Source of the DNA: Halichondria panicea
Taxonomy: Eukaryota; Porifera; Demospongiae; Suberitida; Halichondriidae
Assembly: GCF_963675165.1 (NCBI RefSeq)
Contig: NC_087385.1
Coordinates: 5,601,412-5,665,411, forward strand
Length of the DNA: 64,000 bases
Reading direction: 5' to 3'
In this document: positions 11,204 through 21,800 of the stretch, one piece after another
Layout of the letters: each line of letters opens with the position of its first letter
Numbering within the stretch: position 1 is the first letter of the stretch
The notes under the pieces: generated by a model
Seen by the model: only the letters and a program-made list of their open reading frames with translations
Databases searched by the model: none
What the model was told of the DNA's origin: nothing
Program-made: the position numbers and the translations under genes

Positions 11204-12521
11204 CTAACTGTTGGTGCCAAATCGTCTCAATCTAGCAGATCGTACAGTGTCTAAATCGTCTGTATCTTGAGCTGGAACCACAGGTCTTCTCCTGACAGCT
11301 TCAGAGCTCGTTGCTGGATCAGTTCTAACATCACTTGAGTTGTAGTAGGGATTGTATGGAGGGACTTGATCTGGTGGATGGTAGTCAGAATCAGCCATTG
11401 ATCTCTCAATTGCTTCTTGTAGCTCACTGCTTTCTGAATGACTGGTGTTTGGTGTGGAGTTGGGTCTGGTGGGTGTCGCCTCCTGTTCCTCCATACTGCG
11501 TCGAATGGCTGCTTGTAACTCCCTCTCTTCAGTATCAGGACCATCTGGACGAGGTGTACCATCTCGGTGGCCTGCATGAGAAATTAATATGAGAACATTA
11601 ATGAACACTATACTTGTTAGTAAGTGATATGTTCTATTCTATATACCTGAGTAGTCTGCTCTGTAGGTGTATGTCCTTCTCCCACCAGTTTGAGCTCCCC
11701 CAGTTCGAGGATAACCTGCACCTGAGTGGAAAAAAGGGTTACCATTAAACAAGTAGTTACATAACATAATTACACTCGGTTAACTTCACACACATGAACT
11801 CACCTATTGAGAGTGGAATATCCATAAGCGTCTTCAATGGTCCAGATACGAATGCCAATCCAATCAAAATACCCGCTAGATGTCCAACAAACGAGACGTT
11901 TGGGAACAGCACAGAGATGAGTATCAGTTCAATCCAGCAGGCCAGTCTCATCGGTACAGGGAGTATGCCCATCACCCTGGCTACACCTCCAGGCTGCATA
12001 TGTGTGGTGACCACCTTAAGGGCAAATACAACGCCAGAAAATCCAACGGCACAAGACTGAATGTACGACCACTGATCGAATATCTCAGCAAGCATGTAGT
12101 TGATCCCCAAATACAGAGCACCAGTTCCCATAGAGAATACAGAGATCATGTACAGAAAGTAGGGAGTTCCAAAGTGTTTTTCAAGGGAGATAGCTTTCCA
12201 GATGAACGACGCCATGTTGTAGTAAAGATGGAAGTCACTCGAGTGAAAGAATGGGGAGAATAGCATTCGTTTCCACTGTTTTTGAAACCACACTCCTTGT
12301 ACACTGATGCATGCTTGTTGTAGAGACGGCCAGGCGATTACTCCAGGCTGTAGGTACGCTGCAATGTTCAGAGCGAGGACACCCAGGGTAACGGGGAAAT
12401 AGTCATTGCTTCTCGAGATGAAGTTGAATAGTTGGAACAGTTGCATACCCATCAGTAAGATCCCCATACCACCACCTCTTCCGTAGCCTCCACCTCCATA
12501 GCGTCTTCTGGAACGAAACAT
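11204..12521 (-). CDS. RHBDD1: Rhomboid intramembrane protease RHBDD1 (RHBDL4)
   Basis: Three exons: 12521-11804, 11721-11647 and 11571-11204, 1161 bases or 386 residues. The rhomboid core is clear: HLYYNMASFIWKAISLE, the nucleophile motif GFSG in SCAVGFSGVVFALKV, and the catalytic His in GHLAGI. These match human RHBDD1, an ER intramembrane serine protease that cleaves ubiquitinated membrane substrates for ERAD. The cytosolic tail has two ubiquitin-interacting motif-like helices (ERELQAAIRRSMEEQ and SSELQEAIERSMADS) and ends in SARLRRFG, like the VCP/p97-binding tail of the human protein. Human RHBDD1 (about 315 residues) has one UIM, so this tail is longer. The N terminus adds a short Arg/Gly-rich stretch. 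The gene is head to head with the inversin-like gene. Confidence 0.93.
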
Positions 12522-12686
12522 GTTGATCTTTTAATTCAGCTAGCCTGAGATATTCTCAGCTTTTTAAGGTCAAAGGTTAGCCAAGTCTGTTTTGCTGACA
12601 TTAACCTTTGACCTTGACGTGTACGCGCATGCACATTAGAGCTTAGAAAAGAGGGGTGGGGCTGCTCTACTCTGACTTAGCACAAA
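12522..12686. promoter_or_regulatory. Bidirectional promoter with inverted DR1-like nuclear-receptor sites
   Basis: The 165 bp between the RHBDD1 and inversin-like start codons contain a perfect 14-bp inverted repeat: AAGGTCAAAGGTTA at 12566-12579 and TAACCTTTGACCTT at 12602-12615. Each arm holds AGGTCA-A-AGGTTA, a DR1 half-site pair as bound by RXR/HNF4/COUP-type receptors. A 15-bp palindrome, CTGAGATATTCTCAG, lies at 12545-12559. Confidence 0.55.
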
Positions 12687-15600
12687 ATGGCCTACACACA
12701 GCAATTGTCTCAAGAACCAATTGAAACGGAGCTACAGTACTATTTGGAGTATGCTAGAGCTATTCAAGAGCAGGAAAGATATGTCAATCAACAAGATCCC
12801 TACAATGCATACTCCTTTGGTGAGCCAACTGACTTCTGTTTTATATAATAGGTACTAGGATCAATCCTTTTCACCTCACTTGAATGCAAAGAAAACTTAG
12901 TCAACCACTACAGTGTACACAGTGGGACCACACCATTGGCTCTGTACACACACTTGAGGTCAATTAGTATACATGTAACGTTTCAGCTTTAATATTTCAA
13001 GTTAAGTGAAAAGGATGTGTATAACATTCTAGTCTAATAGTGATTCTTCTATGTGCCTATAAACACCCTTATATCTTTTTTCAGGTTACTCTCAGTTTGA
13101 GGGCATCCCTGAAGATGCTGAGCTGGCGTTCAGTAATGGAGTCACAGGAGTTAGGGGAACTGGAGAGAGACTGGCAGAGAAGTCAGTGCTCAGTTGGAGA
13201 GTGAAGAAGATCACAGGAACACAGATTAGTGACCTGGGTCAGAGCATGAGAGGAGGGAGTGAAATAGAGCTAAAAGATTTCGTGAAAGAGAGAGGTCCGT
13301 TTTGTGGGTCATTTATGTTTCAGTGCTGGCACCTGCTGATGTGTGTGTGTGTGTGTGTAGGTGGGCACAAGCTTGAGGGACTACACAAAGCTGCTGCACA
13401 GGGAGATAGGGGAGGGATCATGCACTGCATGAAGGTAGTCAAGACATGCAGTACATGTATACAATTATTAGAATACATTTGCCATGATAGCAATATGGAC
13501 CAGGAGCTCCTATCAATGAGATGGACTCTAATGGGTGTACCCCACTCATGTATGCCGCTATGGCGGACTCCATTCTAGCCATAGAGATGCTACTCAACTT
13601 CAGTGCCAGGAGAGAAAAGGTAAACTAGCTATATACACGTATCAAGAAGTTACTGGGGATTAACCTCATGCATATAGACGGATTCTGAAGGAAGGACTGC
13701 TGTGCACTACGCGGCTTTCTTTGGGAAGCACAGAGCAATGAAGTTTCTCATAGAAGCAGCAGCCGATTGGACACCTAGGTATGTGCAAACATATCCCATT
13801 CAGACTGGCACCATGATAACATGCTTGTACCTGTAGAGATGTGTACGGAAGAACTCCTCTACACTGGTCGGCAGCTAATAAGAACACAAAGTGCTTAATG
13901 GTACTGCTCAAGCATGCAAGGTATGTAAGCGGATGCCTTGCAATAGCTAGCAAACATGACCACTTGATGGATGAGCTATTGTTTCTCCTCCTATGTACAG
14001 TATTGTGATGGGGGACATAAACCCGCGAGACAATGAGGATATGACCCCTGTGCACTGTGCAGCACAGTTTGGAAGAGCTAAGCACATCACACTACTCAAT
14101 GAAGGTATGTGTTTGCTTTGTATGTTCCTACTAATGAACGACATTAGCAATTAACAATTACATTCGCATTGTTGATTTTGCTCTCTATATACTCACAGCT
14201 GATGCTGACGTCACAGCTGTGGACATTGAGGGCAAGACGGCACTTCATTGGACAGTTAACAACCCAGACTCCTCCTCCATCCTAGCGCTGGTGGAAGCAT
14301 ACCCTCCACTCACCAGTAAAAAGTAAGTGTAGATGTTCATACTTTCTTACTAGGAAGGAGCATAAAAAAAATGTGCACACCACGTTATAAAGCTATACTG
14401 GATGCATATTAGTTGTTATGGCTGTTGAAACATTCAACTACACCTCCATTATGCGGCAACGCTACTTGCTTTGCTTTTTGTGTAGGGATGTAAACAGAAA
14501 CAGTGTTCTCCACCTAGCTGCTAGTGTTGGCTCAACTCACATTGTGGATACTCTGCTGAAACTGAGTGGGTAAGTGAGCTAAAATTAGTAGTGGCAAGTA
14601 ATAACTTCTTCTTTCCCAGTGTTGAGATTGATGCCACCAACGAGCAAGGGAGAACAGCTCTACACCTGGCCTGCAAGAATGGCCGTCCCGACACAGCACA
14701 GGTGCTGCTAGCTAACAGAGCGTTGGATTCTCCAGTTGACGCTGATGGCTCAACTGCTCTACACTATGCTGTTGAGGCGAAGTCCTTGTGGATTGTGAAA
14801 GCGTTTAATCAACTGTCGAATCTAACCCACGTTCCTAACAGGGAGGGGAAGACACCTCTCATGGTGGCAGCTGAACATGACCTGGGAGACATATTGAGCA
14901 TCCTTGTCAAGAACAGGAGTGTAGCAAAGTCAGTGGATAGTGTGGATCCAAATGGACGTTCAGGTAACAATCATGATTATGAGCTTGCTATTTTGTTTGT
15001 TTGCTTTTATGGGCAAGGGATTCCTAAATAGGACTCCCAAGACTTGAAAAATTCAAAAGAATTCACCTTTACAGCAGTAAACTGCCTTGCTGTTGACTCC
15101 CCAATGCACCAGTTTTATAGTTACACCATGCAGCAACTAGTTATGGTTTCCCAAGTAATGCATTCCTGACTATGAATTCACTTATTTCCAGCACTTCACC
15201 TGGCTGCACAGAGTGGTTCCTCTGAGTGCATTGCATCACTTCTCTCCTCGGGAGCTAACCCAAACCTCCAAGACCAACTTCAACAGTCACCCCTTTTTTT
15301 AGCAATTGAGCAAGGCCATGCAGAGTGTGTGCAGTTGGTGAGTCAATAGTTGAAGTGTCCTGGTGGTGAAGGGTCATCACACTTTATGTAGCCTGAGTGC
15401 GTATATATAAAAGCTACACACTGGCATGCCTAACAGATGATATGTACATGCAGCTTGTGTCCAGAGGGTGTCAACCAGACACTCAAGACAGTGAGGGTCA
15501 AGCTCCACTACACCTGGCAGTCCTAAGCAACCAAGTCGGCTGTGTTCAATCTCTGGCCCAATCCGGAGCAGACATGAACATTCAAGACAGCAATAGAGAC

Positions 15601-17643
15601 TCTGCCCTGCATGTGAGTGAGAAAATAATCAGTGAAGCATTATATTGGTGTCCATGTATTATTGTATAGATGGCAGCATACTCTGGTAATGACCAAGCTG
15701 CTACTACTCTGCTCGAGTATGGAGCCAACCCAAACATTCAGGTGCAGTAATTATTGTTAATCTTGAGATTATGAGATTCACCTCACATGCATGTAATCTA
15801 ATGCAGAATGTGAATGGCTGGAGTCCCGTTCATTATGCTTCCATGGAGGGACATTTGGAATGTCTGGCCACACTGGTCACACACAGAGCATACACAAACT
15901 TCATGGACTTTTCAGATGAAAGGTACTGTGCAGTATTCACATGCTAACAACTATTACAATTATCTGCCATTCACTGTTTCTTTCCTCTATAGTCGTACTC
16001 CAATGGACTTTGCAGTCATGAACGGTCATGTGGACTGTGTGGACATATTGACTCAGGCAGGCGCTCTGGCTACTGATGGCATACGAGCCTTGGCAGCTGT
16101 CAGTATTCAGTCTGCATACAGGGCATATCGGTATTGCAAAAACTCTCTATAAATAGCTAGAGCTCCCCTTACCCTCAGTAGATCATACAGCACACACACA
16201 CTGAAGCCTAGCCACAAAGTTGAGATAAATTCTTTGTCTATAATTTCGCAGGGCAAGATGTGATCTCTCAAAGCTGAGGAAGAAAGCGAGAGCTGTCACT
16301 GTCATTGCAGCGAGAGTGAGAGGGTACATACAGCGTGGAAGGTTCAAAGAGATGGTGAAGAGACATTATGCAGCTGTACTCATCCAATCATACGTCAGGT
16401 GAGCTAATCTAATATTCAAATCCCTTCTAATTAAGTCACACACCATGCACCATCCAGGGGGTTTTTACAAAGAGTAAAGTTTAGGGTTCAGCTGTCCCAG
16501 TATCGCTCGCAAAAGCAACACTACCAACTAATGGTAGATTATGGACAAAGAGTAGCCAGTGACCATGATAACGCTCGGCTGAAGACCTTTCAGAGAGAAG
16601 ATTTTGTTACTTCTTCTGAAAGTGAGTCTAAATTTGTTTATCTTGTTCACTTTGATTAAAATATTCATCAGATTTGACGGTTTTGGACATCTACAACATC
16701 AAAGAGCAAAGGGAAGCTGAAAAGAAGCTACGTCTTGAGAAAGCACTGCAGATGCGTGAAATATTCTTAGAGAAGCAGAAAAACTGGAGGGATTTTCGAG
16801 AAGCTGAACAAAAAAGGCGTGATGAAAAAGCCAAAAGAGAGGAGCTTGATCGATACGCTGAGATAATGGCCAAAAGTCGAGTAAGAAAAGAGTACAGTGA
16901 ACTGATGTTCCAACAGACACAAACTGTTCGATCACACACTGAAGCAGCATTGGTCATTCAGAGAGCATACCGCAGAATGAGATTGAAGCACTCACTGTTG
17001 GAGAGAATGACCCAGCACGGTGTGGAGCGAAGGAGGTTAAAAGAAGAGAGGGCAGCTAGAATAATTCAGAGGTCATGGAGGGAATATCATCGGCTCAAGG
17101 TCTACCAACTGATGAACTATAAGAAGATTCGAACCAGCCCTGTCATAACACTGAGAGCTGGTCATCTTCTGAAGGAGGTTGCCTCATATCAGAAAGGAAT
17201 CTCAATAACAGGTGCTTGCATGTACTGGGTACAAAACCTCAATACGAATGTGGTAGCAATCAATTAGCTACTAGTCCCACTGTTTATTTCTATTAGGTAA
17301 CCCACGGCGAAGAGTTCACCAGACAGAGCAAAGTGGATTCAAACTGTTCCGACCAACCACTAGAGATCTGCTGCTCAAGCCCCAATCAACCCTGGTCAGC
17401 CCAGGACGATCCTCTGTCCGCCCCACATCCGACACCAACCAATCACTGAGTTACCTGTTGTCTAGGCAATGCACTATCGCTAAGGAGACACCAAGGCAGC
17501 ACACTTTGATGCATAGCGAGGGCAGACTCAAGAGACAAGGCCGTATACTACCAGAACTGTTTATTAGAGAGAACACCACTCTACCAGCTCATGCAAACAC
17601 TAAGAAAACAAGACTTCATTTACCAAACATTGTTCGAACATGA
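12687..17643 (+). CDS. INVS: Inversin-like ankyrin-repeat and IQ-motif protein
   Basis: Nineteen exons: 12687-12819, 13085-13294, 13361-13434, 13491-13619, 13678-13778, 13837-13920, 14001-14104, 14199-14322, 14486-14569, 14620-14963, 15192-15337, 15454-15612, 15670-15741, 15807-15922, 15993-16130, 16252-16398, 16458-16621, 16672-17211 and 17297-17643. They sum to 3216 bases, 1071 residues. After a ~110-residue N-terminal region come about 14-15 ankyrin repeats (for example GRTPLHWSAANKN, GRTALHLACKNGR, GWSPVHYASMEGH). IQ-type helices follow (SIQSAYRAYR, VLIQSYVRGFLQR, LVIQRAYRRMR, RIIQRSWREYHR), with a charged coiled coil between the third and fourth. This order matches inversin, a ciliary/planar-polarity protein that binds calmodulin. 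The N-terminal extension and extra IQ motifs differ from human inversin, so another ankyrin-IQ family is possible. Confidence 0.8.
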
Positions 17644-17834
17644 TTGTTTTGTTATCTATATATTTTTGCAAAGTACATAATAATGTAAAGTATAATTATG
17701 TGATATAGAAAGTCCATGACTTAAAATAAAAAACTTCAGTGATTATAATATGACAGAAAATAAATGTGAAATTTAATTGTAGACAAAAATAAAACACATG
17801 ACAAATATAAGTAACATAGCTACCTACACCAGCC

Positions 17835-18889
17835 CTAACCACAAAGGTCTCTCAAATAGTTTTGTTCTAGTGAGTCAGTGTCCACAAGTGAGGAGCAGTC
17901 CACTCCAGCTGATCTTCTCTCAACAGCGTCAGTGCGGCTATCTTTCAGAGGGCCAATGGTCGGTAGGTCAGGGCCAGAACTTGGAAGTGTAGTTCTTGAG
18001 TTTACTTCTTCAACTGGCTGCAGAGGTGCATACTTTACACACACGGAATAGGGTAGAGCAGAATTGTTGCTGAAATCTGAGACAGCAAGAGAGTCGTCGA
18101 AAGTTAGCACCAGAGGGTCTTTCTCGTCATGGTAACGAACAGTAGCTCTGTAGTTGTCCATCCTTTGCCAGCGCTCAAGGATGAGGTCAATTCGTGACAT
18201 CTGTAGGAGGTACAGGGGGTCGTTGGCAGCCTCCGGTGTGCACATGTGACCCCCCACATAGCATCTGGTGTTCAGACTGACAAACAATTGAATAGAATTG
18301 TGAAACTGGTCAAAATGATCGGCTCTAAGAGAAAGAAATTCTTCTTCGATATGAGAACGGCTTGGGTACTGAAAAACAGCATACTCTCGTTTCAAGCAGG
18401 TGCCTTCAGCAGAAGGAGTCACAACAAACTGTCCTTCTTGAAATGGGCCAGACTTTACACACATAGTGACATTATCAGCAGAATTTCCAAATCCAGATTC
18501 AGGATCAAATACAGACGACTCATACGGTCTGCTAGGTTTCATACTCCAATCCCAGTACGGAATGGTGATGGATGGCTCCACCATTCTCAGTAGATTCTCA
18601 TACTCAAGAAGAAAATATCGATGCCAGGGGAAGAATTGACTCGTGTCAGACATTACGTATTGAGCAATCGTGTTGAAAGAGTCTTCGTAGCGTTTGATGA
18701 GTTCATTGTACAGCGGCTGAAACTCAGGGCTGGTGGATACAGTTTTGACAGTGCTGATGTAGCGTTGCTTTTCAGTCTGAGAGAGGGTGGTCCAATCTTG
18801 TCGGTAGCGGCAACAGGAGGTTAGCTTTCCGTCCACACACTGACATACACTACCAGTCGAGTACAATTCACTTTCACCAGAGCAACCAT
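17835..18889 (-). other. Degenerate tyrosinase domain of the first sushi protein
   Basis: A single 1055-bp exon encodes a Cys-rich lead-in ([18 protein letters not shown]) and then a tyrosinase fold: [38 protein letters not shown] and [12 protein letters not shown]. Compared with active tyrosinases, the first two CuA histidines are absent (Ser occupies the place nine residues before PWHR), HNxxH has become HNSIQ, and the HH of DPLFxLHH is QM. Only about two of six copper ligands remain. The ATG at 18905 in this frame lies across the intron acceptor and is not the start. Confidence 0.85.
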
Positions 18890-21800
18890 CTGTAGGTAAA
18901 GGCACAGGATATTAATTATAGTGTTAAATGTGATGTACGACAATTGGCAATAATGTCAACGGAGCTGATTAGAACTGCTAGAACAACATATTTGACAGCA
19001 ATCTACCAATTTAGATCTAGAGGCATTTGATGGCTTACTGGTGGCAGCAGCATTAGCACGAGCCGGTGTGCAGGTTGGCATGGGAGCAGACCAACTCCCG
19101 TTGGTCATACACTGGAGGACAATAGAGTCCTGCGTCTGGAAGCCATCATCACAGACAAAGTAGACACGAGAGCCAACAGAGAAGTCACTCATTACTGCCC
19201 TGCCATTGACAGGCCTGCCCGGGTCACCACACTCGACACCTGCAAGGGGAGACACACACACAAGAAGTTAGCCTGAGAATACATGTGTTGGGCGGCAATT
19301 AACCAACAAAATGTGTATAGCAATCCAGAGCAACCTCCTATACTACAAAGTCAATTCTGCAAACTCATACTCACTAGTACATGCTGGCTCCCGGCCACTC
19401 CACACTCCCCCAGGCTGGCAGGTCCTCATCTGTGGGCCAGTGAGGACGAACCCAGGGTTACAGCTGTACTCCGCCATAGATCCTACTCTCAGGCTGGCTA
19501 TGGCAACGTTGCCATCAGCAATTGCAGGAAGAGACGTGCATTGCAATGCTGTAACGAAAAATGTAGTACAATTTGTCACAATACCTCCTACACTATTGTA
19601 TACGTGTATGTACTAGCAACAGACCCAAAAATAATTACAATAATGGTTATGGTTATACTCACGTATGCACATAGGCTCCTCCCCACTCCACTCTCCCGAT
19701 TGCAAACATTCTCTGAAGATAACATCAGTGCGTCGAATATTGTACCCCGTGTTACAGAAGTAGGTGACACGAGAGCCGACTGTAACTCCATCCCCCAGCA
19801 CCCGTCCGTTGTCAGGGTTCGCAAGGACGGGGCACATCACAGCTGTAAGGTGCATGGCAACTTGCTAATAGTACGTACGTTGCTATAAATCTTCTCTACT
19901 GCTGTGACTGTTAGAATAGTTAGTATTGTATATACTATGGCAAAACACTGATGATGGCTCTCAGGCCAGCTCTATATATAGTAACTTACGGTTACAGCTT
20001 GGAAGGACCCCACTCCACTGTTGGTTACTCAAGCAGACTCTGTTCCCACCTGCTGACAACATGTAGCCGTTGTTGCAGCTGTACTCCACCATAGAGCCGA
20101 CTATAGTGGCTCTGAGAACCCTACCTCCGTTGACTGGAGTTCCAGGATCACCACAGGAGTCAGGTACTGTCCCTATCACTGTGTGAGGGTGGGGTGCAAG
20201 AGGTCATTAAATACTGAGAATCTTTGCATAATACGAAATCCACTCTTCGAACTACACCATACTCACAGCTGCATGTTGGTTCCATTCCATTCCACTGTCC
20301 TGATGCCAGACATTGTCTCGTCGTGGGCCCGTTCACCTCATAGCCTTCACGACAGCTGTACACCGCCTCCCTCTCAAACACAGTACCCCCTGTAGTATCC
20401 ACCAGGCCATTGACCGGGGGCATTAGTTGACCACAGTCAATCACTGCATGGGGAGACAATACGGTTGACCCACCAAACAAAATAGTTATATTCTCACCAC
20501 TCCTTTCTGTTTAAGAGTATACAAAAATATCTTAATTGACTGCTAGATAACTGCTCTTACCTCGGCAAGTTGGGGCCATGCCACCCCACATGCTGGTAGA
20601 GCCACACAGTCGGAAGTCTGAGCCAACTAACACAAACCCTCCATCACAAAAGTAACGAGCTATTCGGTTGAGTGTTGTGCCCTGGAGTGTGGTCACTCTA
20701 CCATTAGCTGGATCCTCCAGGACCCCGCAGTCAATAACTGCACAGGTGTGTATGGGGGAGAGGGTAAGTTTATAGTTTACATGTACAGCTGTGAAATTCT
20801 ATATAACAATAACCAACACTAAGCACATCCACATTAGTAGCTTACAAGAGCAGACAGGATCACTGCCAGTCCACTGGCCACCACTCTGACACTCCCTCAT
20901 CATTGGTCCATCCAGTTGGTATCCACGGCTACAGGTGTACGATACAACAGAGCCGACAGTGGTGGTTGTCATAAGTATGGCCCCATTAGATGGGTCAGAG
21001 AGAGTGGAACACATCACAGTATCAGGGAGGGCTGCAAGAGAGACAAAATGTCAAAGGGTACTGTTCTTAGTGACTCAAATAGCCTTATCTGTTCTCAAAT
21101 TAACCTTTAACAGCTGAACACACACTGTATGATTAATGTGGAGAAATGCTGAGAGAGTGAGGAAAAGAAAGGAAGATAGTGAGGAACATTGGGGGAGATA
21201 GAGATAAATAATAGTGGAGGACACAGTTGGGAATAAAAGGGAGAAAGAAGGGGATTGTGGAGAAGTAAGGAGGAGAGAATTTTGGACTTTACAAATTTAG
21301 TTACAAGTTCTAAATTTAATGCAGTGTACAGTACGTCTATGCCTACACTTCTTACGTTCACATGATGGCTCCTCTCCATCCCATTGGCTATTCTCACGAC
21401 ATGTTCGTTTGAGCAAACCGTTTGACTGTATGAACCCAGCATTACAGGTGTACAGAGCAGCTCCTCCAAAACAGGAGTGAGTGACAAACACGCCCCCATT
21501 GATAGGACTCATCAGAGTAGGACACACAATCTCTACACACACGGAGACAGAGGTTAAGAAAATAATTAGGATGAAAGTTTAGTCAGTGGATATTTAATGT
21601 GACATTTATTCAACATTAATGTACATGCACGTACATGCTCAAACTTACTTATACAGCGAGGGGGTGCTCCAGACCAGCTGTTCTGACTGCTGGAGACTAC
21701 TGCACACTCTCGTGTTGAGTCACCAACCAGTCTATAGCCAGTGATGCAGCTGTACGTTGCTATAGAGCCAATAGCGTTATTGGTGTAAGTAACCATTCCA

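Noticed and set aside
13341-13360. (GT)n tract as a regulatory microsatellite in the inversin-like gene
   Set aside because: It is simply the pyrimidine-poor intron end before the exon at 13361; nothing beyond its unusual acceptor context supports a role.
18246-18593. Plus-strand ORF of 115 residues inside the tyrosinase exon
   Set aside because: It is a basic, featureless antisense reading of a well-supported minus-strand exon.
17835-18905. Tyrosinase-like domain as a separate small gene starting at the ATG at 18905
   Set aside because: The ATG overlaps the acceptor region; the exon joins in phase to the upstream CCP exon, and the total coding length is then exactly divisible by three. There is no signal peptide at that start.
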